A stretch of 64,000 nt of DNA from Arthrobacter wenxiniae (GTDB lineage: Bacteria > Actinomycetota > Actinomycetes > Actinomycetales > Micrococcaceae), in NCBI RefSeq assembly GCF_013376105.1, contig NZ_JAAMFM010000007.1, positions 79,642 to 143,641 of the forward strand. The letters run 5' to 3'. The notes below the pieces were generated by a model. It searched no databases. It was not told where the DNA came from and saw nothing but the letters and a program-made list of their open reading frames with translations. The position numbers were made by a program, and so were the translations under genes. Shown one piece after another: positions 26,245 to 35,405 of this stretch. How positions within the stretch are numbered: position 1 is the first letter of the stretch; every line of letters begins with the position of its first letter.

Positions 26245-27249
26245 CTAATTCCCCACGACCACCGTGCCGACCATGCCCATGTAGTCATGGAATGCGCAGA
26301 GGTACGTGAACGTGCCCGCCATGGTGAAGGTGACCTTGAACGTGGACCCCGGAAGCATCAGCCCCGAGTTCAGGTCGCCTCCCGCAAAGGTGCCCGGGTC
26401 GCCCACCGGTACAAGGAAGTTCGCCGGTTCCGCCCCAAAGGTGACCGTGTGCGGCGCGGCCATGCCGTTGTTGATGAACGTGACGGTCTCCCCTACACGC
26501 ACCTTCACCGTGGGCTGAATGAACCGCATGACCATCGCAGTGCCGTCATCGGCACCCGTGTACACGTGATGCGCGTCCGCGAGCCGGGCGGTCGCATGCC
26601 AGAGTTTGACCCCATCCCAAAGGATCGCCAGCGACTGCAGGGTAGCCAGCTGGTCGTACTGCCGTTGCGTGAACGGGTACGGTGTCCCCGCCCTGGCGAC
26701 ATGAACGGTGCCCTTCATCATTGCGCCGTGGACCAGGCAGTAGTAGGTGAAGGTGCCCGCCGTCGGGAACTTCAGGTGGTAGCTGGTTGCCGCTGGAAAG
26801 CCACTGTTGGTGACGTTCGTCATGACACCGGAGTTGTAGTACGAATGCCCGTCGTAGCTGTCCCCGCCCTGCTTGAACAGTTGGGCCGGGTCCGCCGGAT
26901 TGAATGGCTGCGTCGAGGCCAGCGACTGGCCTGCGGCCAGGAAGGTGACGGTGTGGATTTCCGCCGACCTCGCCGTCCAGGCAACGGTGTCACCGGCATC
27001 GACATAGATGTTGCTGGGAAGAAAAGCCATGCCCTGGATGGCCTGGTTCCGGGATTCCTGGCCCACCTGGACCGACCACGTTTGCGGCGCATGGTTTTGG
27101 GCCTGCCGCCCTTGCGTGGTGGGTGCCTGATCCTGGCTTTGGGCGCTCGCGGGGCCGGAAAGCGCCAGCGGGAGGGCCAGTGCCAGAAGTGCGGCAATGA
27201 TCAACGATGGTTTGTGCAGAACTTGATGAGTTTGACGATTACGTCTCAC
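26245..27249 (-). CDS. Secreted protein with two cupredoxin (plastocyanin-like) domains
   Basis: A 334-residue exported copper protein. The signal peptide is LIIAALLALALPLALSG ending ASA. Domain 1 (about residues 45-175) has an early His in EIHTVTF and the ligand loop FTYYCLVHGAMMKG. Domain 2 (about 215-334) repeats this with PHTVTFG and FTYLCAFHDYMGM. Each therefore has a His-Cys-His-Met set suited to a type 1 copper site. It may carry electrons outside the membrane. The GTG start has GGGAA upstream. No partner oxidase is adjacent. Confidence 0.88.
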   Translation of the reverse strand: MRRNRQTHQVLHKPSLIIAALLALALPLALSGPASAQSQDQAPTTQGRQAQNHAPQTWSVQVGQESRNQAIQGMAFLPSNIYVDAGDTVAWTARSAEIHTVTFLAAGQSLASTQPFNPADPAQLFKQGGDSYDGHSYYNSGVMTNVTNSGFPAATSYHLKFPTAGTFTYYCLVHGAMMKGTVHVARAGTPYPFTQRQYDQLATLQSLAILWDGVKLWHATARLADAHHVYTGADDGTAMVMRFIQPTVKVRVGETVTFINNGMAAPHTVTFGAEPANFLVPVGDPGTFAGGDLNSGLMLPGSTFKVTFTMAGTFTYLCAFHDYMGMVGTVVVGN

Positions 27250-27619
27250 CGGACGTTCCCTTCTCGAACAATGCGGCGGTCCGGTTGGAGTGCCGCGACG
27301 AGTGGGGCCTTCCCCCCAAGGGGCCGCTCTTCCAATGCTGGCGGCATCCCGGAACGCTGTTGCACGGGACGTGCTGTGCCATATTGGTTTGTGGTGCACG
27401 GAAGCTTCTGAGCTTGACGTCCGCGCACTCCCGCCCCACGGCGTGCCGGTGGGCGGTGAATCCAATCCACGGCGCATGGGCGGGCGCCTGACCGACGGTG
27501 CCGGGGCCGATGCGCACTTTTATGCTCCACCCGTCCGGCGCGTTTGTCGAGTTCGTCTTTTGGGCGGGCAGCCCCTTGAAGTCCGCAAGCTGCCAGGCAG
27601 GTTTCTGTGCCGATTCCCT
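27250..27619. other. 370-base gap without a recognised gene
   Basis: Short frames exist on both strands, but none has a convincing start site or family motif. The stretch separates the cupredoxin gene from a VOC-family gene, both on the minus strand, and should hold the cupredoxin promoter next to 27250. Confidence 0.5.
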
Positions 27620-27997
27620 TCAGCGCTCGACCGGGTCCGCCCAGCCGGGACGCGGGATCAGGCAGAACGGGTGGCCGGCCGGGTCGGCGAAGACCAGCGA
27701 CCCGGGGCCGCCCAGCCGCCTGGCTCCCAGGGCGAGGACACGCGCCGGGGCGTCGTCGACGTCGTCGACCATCACATCCAGGTGCATTTGCTGCGGGTAG
27801 GCGGGGTCCGGCCAGCGCGGCGCTGTCAGGTCCGGGGCGCACTGGAAGGCGAGGCCCGGGCTGTGGTCGTTGGCCGCAACCACCACGAAGTCAGGCGAAC
27901 GGAACGTGACCGGCTGACCCAGCAACGCGGAATAGAACCCGGCCAGGGCGTCCGGGCTGGGGCAGTCGATCACAAGATGGTGCAGTCGCCCGATCAT
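27620..27997 (-). CDS. VOC-family (glyoxalase-like) protein
   Basis: A 125-residue protein of the vicinal oxygen chelate fold. It begins GRLHHLVIDCPSPDALAGFY, has MHLDVMVDDVD at the start of the second repeat, and ends FADPAGHPFCLI. The conserved His in LHHLVID and the His in MHLDV fit the usual metal positions. Such proteins include glyoxalases, dioxygenases and resistance proteins. The substrate is unknown. The ATG start follows from family alignment. Confidence 0.88.
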   Translation of the reverse strand: MIGRLHHLVIDCPSPDALAGFYSALLGQPVTFRSPDFVVVAANDHSPGLAFQCAPDLTAPRWPDPAYPQQMHLDVMVDDVDDAPARVLALGARRLGGPGSLVFADPAGHPFCLIPRPGWADPVER

Positions 27998-28027
27998 GTG
28001 GCGAGGCTACCACCGCCGGCGGCGGAA

Positions 28028-28411
28028 CTACATGGCCGCGGTGTAGCTCCCCATGGCTGCGGTAAAACCGGCAAGCTGCTCCGGACTGGCCAGGGAAAAC
28101 GCGATCCCGACGGCTGCCGTCATCGCGGCGGCCAGGCCCACTGTGGCGGCGCACACGGCGGCGATGAGCTTGGAGTCGTCGTTGAGGCGCCCGGGCCTCT
28201 CCAGGGCGGGGTCGATCAGGTTCGGGGCGCTGTCTGTGGTTCCGTCGGCGAGCGTGGCCACCACCTGGCCGCGGCCGCGGTCCACACGCATCGAGTAAAT
28301 GGCGCCGCCGTGGCGCGCCAGCAGGATGTCCGCACCGACACTGTTTCGCGCGGACGCGAACATGCCGTGGCGGCTGGCCTGAAGGACGTTGTGGCGCACT
28401 GCCTGAAACAA
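28028..28411 (-). CDS. Small membrane-associated protein of unknown function
   Basis: 127 residues if translation begins at the TTG at 28411, which has AAGGGAG 7 bases upstream. An ATG at 28363 (MFASARNSV) would be a shorter option. The first half looks soluble (DILLARHGGAIYSMRVDRG). The second half has a hydrophobic segment (LIAAVCAATVGLAAAMTAAV) and a short Ala-rich tail. No family is recognised. It is divergent from dnaG. Confidence 0.6.
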   Translation of the reverse strand: MFQAVRHNVLQASRHGMFASARNSVGADILLARHGGAIYSMRVDRGRGQVVATLADGTTDSAPNLIDPALERPGRLNDDSKLIAAVCAATVGLAAAMTAAVGIAFSLASPEQLAGFTAAMGSYTAAM

Positions 28412-28638
28412 TTGGGGGCTCCCTTGGGGACATGGTGGTGGATGTTTTCCGGGTCCGCCTGGACCCGAAGTCCGCGCCATTGAGGGCACTCCAATTCTAT
28501 CGACGCGAACCGGCCCGCACGGCCCGCAGGGCGGTGATTCCAGACACCAGGGGGTGCGTTCGGGCTCACACCGGGAGGATCTCCACAGGACCGGGCCGCC
28601 CGCGTCCGGGGGATGTGAATCTCACGTAAACTGGCCGG

Positions 28639-30672
28639 GTGGCTGGGTTGATCAAGCGGGAAGACATTGACGAGGTGCGCACACGCACCGACCTCAAGGA
28701 GGTTGTCGACGCCTACGTCACGCTGAAGTCGGCCGGAATCGGCTCGTTCAAGGGCCTGTGCCCCTTTCATGACGAACGCAGCCCGTCGTTCCACGTCCGC
28801 CCGCAGATGGGCTACTTCCACTGCTTTGGCTGCCAGGAGAGCGGCGACGTCATCTCCTTCATCCAAAAAATGGACCACATCCCGTTTTCCGAGGCCGTGG
28901 AAAAGCTGGCCGGGCGCATCGGCTACGAACTCCATTACGAGGACGGCGGCACCGGCCCGCGGCGCGAGGAGATCGGGCGCCGGCAGCGGCTCCTGGACGC
29001 CCACAAGATCGCCGGGGAGTTCTTCCGGGCGCAGCTCCTGACTCCCGCCGCGGCGGCCGGCCGGGCGTTCCTGGCGGAGCGAGGCTTTGAACGCAGCGCC
29101 GCGGACCACTTCGGCGTCGGATTCGCCCCGCAGGGCTGGGACTCCCTGCTCAAGCACCTTTCGGGCAAGGGCTTCACCCAGGAGGAGCTCAAGCTCACCG
29201 GCATGTTCTCCGAGGGCCAACGGGGCATCTACGACCGCTTCCGCGGCCGCCTCATCTGGCCCATCCGCGACATCGCCGGGGACACCGTGGGCTTTGGCGC
29301 CCGCAAGCTGTTCGACGACGACCAGGGCCCCAAATACCTCAACACCCCCGAAACCCAGCTTTACAAGAAGTCGCAGGTGCTCTACGGGATTGACCTGGCC
29401 AAGCGCAACATCGCCTCCAAGCGCCAGCTGGTGGTGGTGGAGGGCTACACGGACGTCATGGCCTGCCACCTGGCCGGCGTGGACACTGCCGTGGCCACCT
29501 GCGGCACCGCCTTTGGCGCCGACCACATCAAGGTGGCGCGCCGGCTGCTTTCCGACGACGGCACCGGCGGCGAGGTGGTGTTCACCTTTGACGGCGACGC
29601 GGCCGGCCAGAAGGCTGCCCTGAAGGCCTTCGACGAGGACCAGCGCTTCACGGCCCAGACCTTCGTGGCCGTGGAACCCACCGGCGCGGACCCTTGCGAG
29701 TTGCGCCAGCGCCGCGGCGACGAGGCCGTCCACTCCCTGATCCGATCCCGCCGCCCGCTGTTTGAATTCGCCATCCGGTCCACGCTGGCCAAGTACGACC
29801 TCAGCACCGTGGAGGGCCGCGTCAATGGCCTGCGCGCCTCCGCCCCCGTGGTGGCCGCCATCCGCGACGGCTCCACCCGGATGGGCTACAGCCAGGAGCT
29901 GGCCGGCTGGCTGGGCATCGCGGACCCCAACGAGGTCCTGCGCGCCGTCAAGGGTGCCGAAAAGCGCGCCCATGCAGCCGCGGCCCAACACGGTCCGGCC
30001 TCGGGTGCCCGGCAGCATGGGGCCCAGGCGGCGCCGTCCCGTGCCCCGTACGACGCCGGCCCGGCCGCCCCCCGAAGGTCCTCCGGCAATGGCGCGCCCC
30101 CCCGGGGGGCCCGTCCGCAAGGGGGCCACCCGCAAGGCGGGCGGGAATCGGGAGGGGGTGGCGGCGTCGTGCTGGCCGAGCAGCCAGCCCGGGAGGGCAT
30201 TCCCCTGCCGGACCCCCGCGACCCCCAGGGGCGCATGGAGCGGGAGGCGCTCGAGGTGGTGCTCCAGCACCCCGGGCTGCTCACGGCCGGCAACTGGCAG
30301 CACTTTGCCGCCACTGAATTCCAGGTTGCCGCGTACAGGGCAATCCACGCCGGGATTGCCGCCGCGGGGGAGACACCCGCGGCGTCCTCCCAGTGGCTGG
30401 AGGCCGTGCGGGCCAACGTGCCCGAGGAACTGGGGAACCTCGTCGCCGGGCTGGCCATGAGCCCGCTTCCCACAAAGGCCGATGAGTCACTTGAACGGTA
30501 TTGCCGGGCGATGCTGCGCAGGCTCTTCGAAGGGCAGATCACCCGGCTGAAGCAGGAGCGGCTCGGAGCCCTCCAGCGCATGGACCCGGCGGTGGATCCG
30601 GAAGGCTACCAGCTGCTCCAGCGCGAGCTCATGGAGCTGGAAATGGCGCGGCGGGCGCTGCGCGGCGACTGA
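28639..30672 (+). CDS. dnaG: DNA primase
   Basis: A 677-residue primase that lays RNA primers at the replication fork. The N-terminal zinc domain shows LCPFHDERSPSF and YFHCFGCQESGD. The catalytic TOPRIM region has VVVEGYTDVMACHLAGV and FTFDGDAAGQKAAL with the metal-binding DGD. A Gly/Pro-rich linker (about residues 445-520) precedes the C-terminal helicase-binding domain. The start is GTG at 28639. Length is in the usual actinobacterial range. Two tRNA-Asn genes follow. Confidence 0.97.
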   Translation: MAGLIKREDIDEVRTRTDLKEVVDAYVTLKSAGIGSFKGLCPFHDERSPSFHVRPQMGYFHCFGCQESGDVISFIQKMDHIPFSEAVEKLAGRIGYELHYEDGGTGPRREEIGRRQRLLDAHKIAGEFFRAQLLTPAAAAGRAFLAERGFERSAADHFGVGFAPQGWDSLLKHLSGKGFTQEELKLTGMFSEGQRGIYDRFRGRLIWPIRDIAGDTVGFGARKLFDDDQGPKYLNTPETQLYKKSQVLYGIDLAKRNIASKRQLVVVEGYTDVMACHLAGVDTAVATCGTAFGADHIKVARRLLSDDGTGGEVVFTFDGDAAGQKAALKAFDEDQRFTAQTFVAVEPTGADPCELRQRRGDEAVHSLIRSRRPLFEFAIRSTLAKYDLSTVEGRVNGLRASAPVVAAIRDGSTRMGYSQELAGWLGIADPNEVLRAVKGAEKRAHAAAAQHGPASGARQHGAQAAPSRAPYDAGPAAPRRSSGNGAPPRGARPQGGHPQGGRESGGGGGVVLAEQPAREGIPLPDPRDPQGRMEREALEVVLQHPGLLTAGNWQHFAATEFQVAAYRAIHAGIAAAGETPAASSQWLEAVRANVPEELGNLVAGLAMSPLPTKADESLERYCRAMLRRLFEGQITRLKQERLGALQRMDPAVDPEGYQLLQRELMELEMARRALRGD

Positions 30673-30738
30673 CCCGGACAGCTCGGGACAGCCGATTTCG
30701 CAACCGGGCCAGCCTTTGTTATTGTTGTTCCTGCGCGA

Positions 30739-30814
30739 TCCTCTGTAGCTCAATTGGCAGAGCATTCGACTGTTAATCGAAGGGTTACTGGTTCAAGTCC
30801 AGTCAGAGGAGCCA
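30739..30814 (+). tRNA. tRNA-Asn (GTT), CCA encoded
   Basis: A full cloverleaf: acceptor TCCTCTG pairs with CAGAGGA, anticodon GTT at 30772-30774 in the loop CTGTTAA, T-loop TTCAAGT, and an encoded 3' GCCA. It differs from the second copy only in one acceptor pair (T-A here). Confidence 0.97.
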
Positions 30815-30936
30815 ATCCCGTTCAGGGATTTCCGGAAGCCAATCCGGACACGCGCGCAGCAGGAAAAAACCAGGACGCGCGTTTCGTTCGTGCAATGCGC
30901 TGCAGCACCGCGCTTACCCGGAACTTCCTGCTTCCT

Positions 30937-31012
30937 TCCTCCGTAGCTCAATTGGCAGAGCATTCGACTGTTAATCGAAGGGTTACTGGTTCAAGTCCAG
31001 TCGGAGGAGCCA
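30937..31012 (+). tRNA. tRNA-Asn (GTT), second copy, CCA encoded
   Basis: Acceptor TCCTCCG pairs with CGGAGGA, with anticodon GTT at 30970-30972. It is identical to the copy 198 bases upstream except for a compensatory C-G pair in the acceptor stem. A strong terminator follows 5 bases later. Confidence 0.97.
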
Positions 31013-31017
31013 ACAAC

Positions 31018-31050
31018 AAAACCCCGCATTCGGGCAGAGTGCGGGGTTTT
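31018..31050 (+). terminator. Intrinsic terminator after the tRNA-Asn pair
   Basis: An 11-base perfect stem (aaaaccccgca / tgcggggtttt) with an 11-base loop, ending in a T run. It closes the tRNA transcript. Confidence 0.9.
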
Positions 31051-31159
31051 GGCATTGAGGGGCCTGCGCCGCCCAGACCGCCGGTCGAATTGTGCAGACG
31101 CCGTTGAAGCGAATTTCAACAGTGGCGGGCGGTGGCGGTTTTTGCCAAGCGAAGGGTGA

Positions 31160-31516
31160 ATGGCCAGGGGGATTCGGCGTCTGGCTGCTGCGGCGGTGCT
31201 GATCTCCGCTCTCATCCACCTCGAGCAGTGGATAGTGGTTTTCCGGAACACGGCGGTGGTGGGGCCGGCCCTGCTGGTGAACTTTGGTGGCGGACTCGAC
31301 GATGAACTGCAGCTGGTCGTGGCGCCCTTCTTCGTGGGCGACTCCGGCGCCCCTCGGCTGCTGGGCGAGGCCGCCTTCCCCTGGAACCCGGGGCGCCACG
31401 CCGGCCTGGTCCAGGCGCGGCCAATCAGCGACGCAGTATTGCTGCGGTACGCACTTTCGGACCGTTTCGAGGCGCAGGGCCCTAAAGGCTCGGGACCATG
31501 CGCGGGCGGACTATGA
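31160..31516 (+). pseudogene. Probable fragment of a small membrane protein
   Basis: The first 45 residues (RRLAAAAVLISALIHLEQW and VVGPALLVNFGGGL) look like the first one and a half helices of small actinobacterial membrane proteins with a His in the first helix. After residue 46 the sequence loses hydrophobicity and reads as unlikely protein into the end of the neighbouring MFS gene. It is therefore probably a gene truncated by deletion. GAAGGG lies just before the ATG. A novel short protein cannot be excluded. Confidence 0.4.
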
Positions 31517-32693
31517 ACCACAGGGCGGCCATGGCCAACAGGATGGAACAGCCCATGATGATGGCCATCGGGGTGGCCGTCCGCACGCCCACCAGGCCCA
31601 CCACGGGCGTGATCAGGCCCGCAAAGCCAAAGGTGGCGGCACCCAGCAGCGAGGCTGCGGTGCCGGCCTGGCGGCCGTTGCGGGCCAGGCCGAGCACCTG
31701 CACCGACGGGAACATGAAACCGGTGGCGGCAATGAAGAACCATAGCGGCACAATCACACCCCACAGCCCAAAATGCAGCTGGTCAAACAGCACCATTGCG
31801 CCTGCGGCGGCCACCTGGGCCACCGTGGCCCAGGCGATGACCCACTGCGGCCCCGTGCGGCGCATGAGGCGCGCAGCGGTCTGCACGCCGGCCACCACGC
31901 CCAGCGAGTTGGCCGCAAAGAGGAAGCCGTACTGCTGAGGGCTGAAGCCGTACGTGGTCTGGAAAAGAAACGTCGACGCCGAGAGGTAGGTGAACAAGGC
32001 GGCAAAGTTCAGCCCGCCCACAAACAGGGCGCCCACGAATATCCGGTCGCTGAACACCGCCTTGTAGCGGTCGACGGCACGCACGCCGTCGGACTGGCGC
32101 AGTTCCCGGGGCCGGGTTTCAATGATGAACATGAACGCCGCCACCACCACCAGGGCGCCGTAGCCGGCCAGGAACCAGAAGATGCCGGGCCAGTCCATGA
32201 TGCCCAGCAGCTGGGAGCCGATCACGGGGGCAAAAATAGGGGCCATGCCGTTGACAAGGGACATGTAGGACAGCATGCGGACCAGCCGGTAGCCGCCAAA
32301 GAGGTCGCGGATCATGGCCATGGCCACCACTCCGCCGCCCGCTGCGCCAATGCCCTGCAGCACGCGGAAGACCCCCAGCATGGTGATGTCCGTTGACATG
32401 GCCGCACCCACTGACGCCGCCACGTGCACGGTGGTGGCCAGGACCAGCGGCATCTTGCGGCCGAACTTGTCGCTGAACGGGCCCACCATCAGCTGGCCGG
32501 CGGCAAAGCCGATGGTCGTGGCCGTCAGGGTCAGCTGCACGGCGGCGGCGCTGACGTGCAGTTCGCTGCCGATGACCGGGAAGGCCGGCAGGTACAGGTC
32601 AATCGTAAAGGGGCCCAGGGCGGTGAGCAGGCCCAGCACCAGGACGTAGATAAGTTTTTGCCGACGGGACAGGCTGTCGCCGGGGTGTGTCAT
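31482..32693 (-). CDS. MFS multidrug efflux transporter, Bcr/CflA type
   Basis: A 403-residue major facilitator protein with 12 likely helices. The family start (LTALGPFTIDLYLPAFP) and motif A (GPFSDKFGRKMPLV) are clear, and a LQGIGAAGGGVVAMAMIRD block in helix 5 is the typical antiporter motif C region. Bcr/CflA transporters export drugs or metabolites by proton antiport. The ATG at 32693 begins just before the conserved region. It is divergent from the holin-X-like gene. Confidence 0.93.
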   Translation of the reverse strand: MTHPGDSLSRRQKLIYVLVLGLLTALGPFTIDLYLPAFPVIGSELHVSAAAVQLTLTATTIGFAAGQLMVGPFSDKFGRKMPLVLATTVHVAASVGAAMSTDITMLGVFRVLQGIGAAGGGVVAMAMIRDLFGGYRLVRMLSYMSLVNGMAPIFAPVIGSQLLGIMDWPGIFWFLAGYGALVVVAAFMFIIETRPRELRQSDGVRAVDRYKAVFSDRIFVGALFVGGLNFAALFTYLSASTFLFQTTYGFSPQQYGFLFAANSLGVVAGVQTAARLMRRTGPQWVIAWATVAQVAAAGAMVLFDQLHFGLWGVIVPLWFFIAATGFMFPSVQVLGLARNGRQAGTAASLLGAATFGFAGLITPVVGLVGVRTATPMAIIMGCSILLAMAALWFIVRPRMVPSL

Positions 32694-33028
32694 GGGGGTC
32701 AAGAACGTAAATCCTAGCTGGCTGGAAGAAACGGGGAAGGAAAGGTGCCGGGCCTGCCGGGGCACAACAGGAATGGCGACCGCGTGCCAATGTTATGCGC
32801 ATATTGTGCGGCTCTTGAGAGCCTCGCCCGGCAAATGTTTCCAAGGCGAAAAATAACGCCGCACAAAGGGGCGAACGCCGGCGGGAGCGCGGCTATTCCA
32901 CGATCCGTCGAATCATTGGCGGCGATGGATGGTAATTTTGTGTTTACGGCAGCGCCGCGGCATTGGGGCGCAAAAGATTCCGCGGACCGTGCAAACCGGT
33001 GCGGAACCAAAATATTGGAGGCGGTTCC
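32694..33028. other. 335-base divergent promoter region
   Basis: This gap lies between the MFS and holin-X-like genes and is somewhat richer in A and T than its surroundings, as expected for promoters of both. I see no clear operator or gene. A GGAGG at 33017-33021 is the ribosome-binding site of the right-hand gene. Confidence 0.45.
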
Positions 33029-33841
33029 ATGGCAGCGGCGCAGCAGGCAGTGCACGACGGCTCGACCCTGGTGGAAGCAGTCAAAACCACCGCCCGGCTC
33101 GTTCCCCGCCAGGTCACGGACGAACTTGAACTGGCCAAGCTCGAACTGGGCCACAAAAAGGCCCGGGTGGGCGGGATCGCCACCTTTGGCGTGCTGGCCC
33201 TGGTCTTCCTGGCCCTGCTGGTCATCGCCCTGGTGGTTGCCGCCATTGCCGGCCTTGCCACCGTCCTTCCGCTCTGGCTCTCGGCCCTTGCCATCAGTGC
33301 GGCCCTGCTTGTGCTGGTTGGCATTGCTGGCCTGGTCGCCTACCGGAAATTCAAGGCCCTGCTGCCCCTGTTGCCCGAAAACGCGTGGCGCGGGATCCGG
33401 CACGACCTCGGGATTGCCAGGGAGGGCCGCCACTTTGACGCCTCCACGCTGGACCCCGAGAAGCGGGACAAGGCCGAAAGGAAGGCCAGGAAGGCGGAGT
33501 CGGATGCCGCCAGGGAGAAGGCCAAGGCTGAAAAGGCGGCCAAGGCCGCCGCGCAGGGCCCCAAGGCCAGCCAGGCCGAACTGATCGAACGTACGGCCGC
33601 ACGCCGGGAGCACCTGCTCGCACTGCGCCAGGAGCTACTGGAACAGGCCGACATCAAGAAGCAGGCAGCCCATTACGTGGGCGTGGCCAAGGACAGGGTG
33701 GGCGAATCGGCACGGTCGGTCGCGAAGGGGGCCCTCTCACACGGACTGGAAACTGCCAAAACGCGATGGAAACCACTCGCCGTGTTCGCCGTGTCTGCTG
33801 CCGCCTGCGTCGTGTTCCTGCGAAGGTTGTTCAAGAAGTAA
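33029..33841 (+). CDS. Holin-X-family (phage-holin-like) membrane protein
   Basis: A 270-residue protein. An amphipathic N-terminus (PRQVTDELELAKLELGHKK) leads into two adjacent membrane helices (residues about 44-95), the pattern of actinobacterial holin superfamily X. A long charged helical stretch (EKRDKAERKARKAESDAARE) follows, then a DUF3618-like region (ELIERTAARREHLLALRQEL) and a C-terminal helix ending RRLFKK. No phage genes are nearby, so it is a chromosomal membrane protein rather than a lysis holin. GGAGG lies 7 bases before the ATG. Confidence 0.82.
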   Translation: MAAAQQAVHDGSTLVEAVKTTARLVPRQVTDELELAKLELGHKKARVGGIATFGVLALVFLALLVIALVVAAIAGLATVLPLWLSALAISAALLVLVGIAGLVAYRKFKALLPLLPENAWRGIRHDLGIAREGRHFDASTLDPEKRDKAERKARKAESDAAREKAKAEKAAKAAAQGPKASQAELIERTAARREHLLALRQELLEQADIKKQAAHYVGVAKDRVGESARSVAKGALSHGLETAKTRWKPLAVFAVSAAACVVFLRRLFKK

Positions 33842-33897
33842 AATTCTTGGACGTGCCGCCGGACAGCGGGGGACGGTTCAACTACCTGCGGGGAGAG

Positions 33898-34521
33898 ATG
33901 TCGAGCATGCCGGCCGGATCGAAAACGCCCGCGGGCAATCCGGGCGCCATCGTCACGGTCCCCAACGTCATCACCGTGGTCAGGTTCCTGGGCACGCCCC
34001 TGTTTGTGTGGCTGGTGCTGGGGCCGCGCGATTACGGCTGGGGTGTGTTCGTCCTGGCGATGATGGGCTGCACCGACTGGATTGACGGCTTCGTGGCGCG
34101 CAAACTCAACCAGACCTCAAAATTGGGCCGGATCCTGGATCCGCTGGCCGACAGGGTGGCGCTGGTGGCCGTGACCATCACCCTGGTCATTGCCGGGATC
34201 CTGCCGCTCTGGCTGCTGCTGCTCCTGCTCATTCCCGACGTGGTCCTGCTGGCGGCCACGCTGTACTACTTCCGCGGCGATGCCGGGCTGAAGGTGACGC
34301 TGCTGGGCAAGGCCCGCACGGCGGCGCTGATGGTCGGCACGCCGATGCTGCTGCTGGCCAAGGCCCTGGATTCAGACTTCACCACAGTCCTGGCCTGGGT
34401 CTTCCTGGGCTCCGCCATGGGGATGCACGTGGTCGCCTTCACCCAATACTTCCGCAGGCTGCTCGCCAAGCACCGGGACATCCACCTGCCCGCAGCACCG
34501 CCCGGGACCGGCAGCCCGTGA
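33898..34521 (+). CDS. CDP-alcohol phosphatidyltransferase family protein
   Basis: About 207 residues with several membrane helices and the full catalytic motif D-x2-DG-x2-AR-x8-G-x3-D-x3-D, visible as DWIDGFVARK and GRILDPLAD. Such enzymes attach an alcohol such as glycerol phosphate, inositol phosphate or cardiolipin precursors to CDP-diacylglycerol in the membrane. The specific product cannot be told. ATG 33898 has GGGGAG close by; ATG 33907 is a possible alternative. The stop overlaps the next start (TGATG). Confidence 0.9.
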   Translation: MSSMPAGSKTPAGNPGAIVTVPNVITVVRFLGTPLFVWLVLGPRDYGWGVFVLAMMGCTDWIDGFVARKLNQTSKLGRILDPLADRVALVAVTITLVIAGILPLWLLLLLLIPDVVLLAATLYYFRGDAGLKVTLLGKARTAALMVGTPMLLLAKALDSDFTTVLAWVFLGSAMGMHVVAFTQYFRRLLAKHRDIHLPAAPPGTGSP

Positions 34522-35405
34522 TGTGGCTGGCGGTGGCGTGCGCCGTGGTCGCAGCCTTCTTCCTGGCCTTCGGCGCCCAGCGCCAGGGCACTGCTGTGCA
34601 GAGCAACACCGGCGGCCTGGCGCTCGGCGGCACCGGCTTCCTGCGCCTGCTCCGCAACCCGCGCTGGGTGCTCGGCCTGCTCCTGCTGGGGGCGGGCATG
34701 GCACTGAACGTGGTGGCACTGACGCTCGGCACGCTGACCGTCATCCAGCCCATTGGCGCGATCGCCCTGGTCATCACCACGGTCGTCAACTCCCGCGACC
34801 AGGGCATCCGCCTCAACCGTGCCACAGTGGTCGCCATCAGCGCCTGCGTCACCGGCAGCGCCCTGTTCGTCCTCATGGCAGTCAACGTGGTCAGTGAGAA
34901 CACCCACGTGCGCGAATCCGAGGAACTGACCGTGGTGATGCTGCTGGCCGTTGTCATTGTGATCTTCGGCGGATCGCTGGTGCTGTTCAAGCGCCGGCTG
35001 AAGGCGTTCTTTTTCATCCTTGGCGCGGGCGTCCTCTTTGGCTTCGTGGCCGTGCTGACCCGCATCATCTCCCGCCAGGTGTTCGACCCCAACGGGCTGT
35101 TCCTGCTCAACGTCCAGTGGTACTCGATCATCGCCATTGCGGCCGCGGGGGGACTGGGGAGCTGGTTTGTCCAGAGCGCCTACGCCAGCGGCCCCCCGGA
35201 CCTGGTCATTGCCGGGCTGACGGTCATCGACCCGATGATCGGCATCGCCATCGGCATCACCATCCTGGGCGAGTTGCGTCCCGACGTGCCGCCCGTGGTG
35301 GCGATATCCATGGCGGGGTCGGCTTTGCTTGCTATCGTGGGGGTGGTCGCCTTGTCGCGGCACCATCCGGACGTGGTGCAACGCCGGGCGGATGCCAGGC
35401 GGTAG
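34521..35405 (+). CDS. DMT-superfamily (EamA-like) membrane transporter
   Basis: A 294-residue protein with about nine or ten hydrophobic helices in two halves, beginning MWLAVACAVVAAFFLAFGAQRQG. Segments such as VVALTLGTLTVIQPIGAIALV and DLVIAGLTVIDPMIGIAIGI are typical of the drug/metabolite transporter superfamily. The ATG overlaps the stop of the phosphatidyltransferase, so the two are translationally coupled. The cargo is unknown. Confidence 0.85.
   Translation: MWLAVACAVVAAFFLAFGAQRQGTAVQSNTGGLALGGTGFLRLLRNPRWVLGLLLLGAGMALNVVALTLGTLTVIQPIGAIALVITTVVNSRDQGIRLNRATVVAISACVTGSALFVLMAVNVVSENTHVRESEELTVVMLLAVVIVIFGGSLVLFKRRLKAFFFILGAGVLFGFVAVLTRIISRQVFDPNGLFLLNVQWYSIIAIAAAGGLGSWFVQSAYASGPPDLVIAGLTVIDPMIGIAIGITILGELRPDVPPVVAISMAGSALLAIVGVVALSRHHPDVVQRRADARR

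Noticed and set aside
28216..30348. 710-codon minus-strand frame opposite dnaG
   Set aside because: It is antisense to a well-supported primase gene, a usual effect of very high GC at third positions.
33029..33841. Prophage holin
   Set aside because: There are no other phage genes within 60 kb, and holin-X-type proteins are common chromosomal membrane proteins in actinobacteria.
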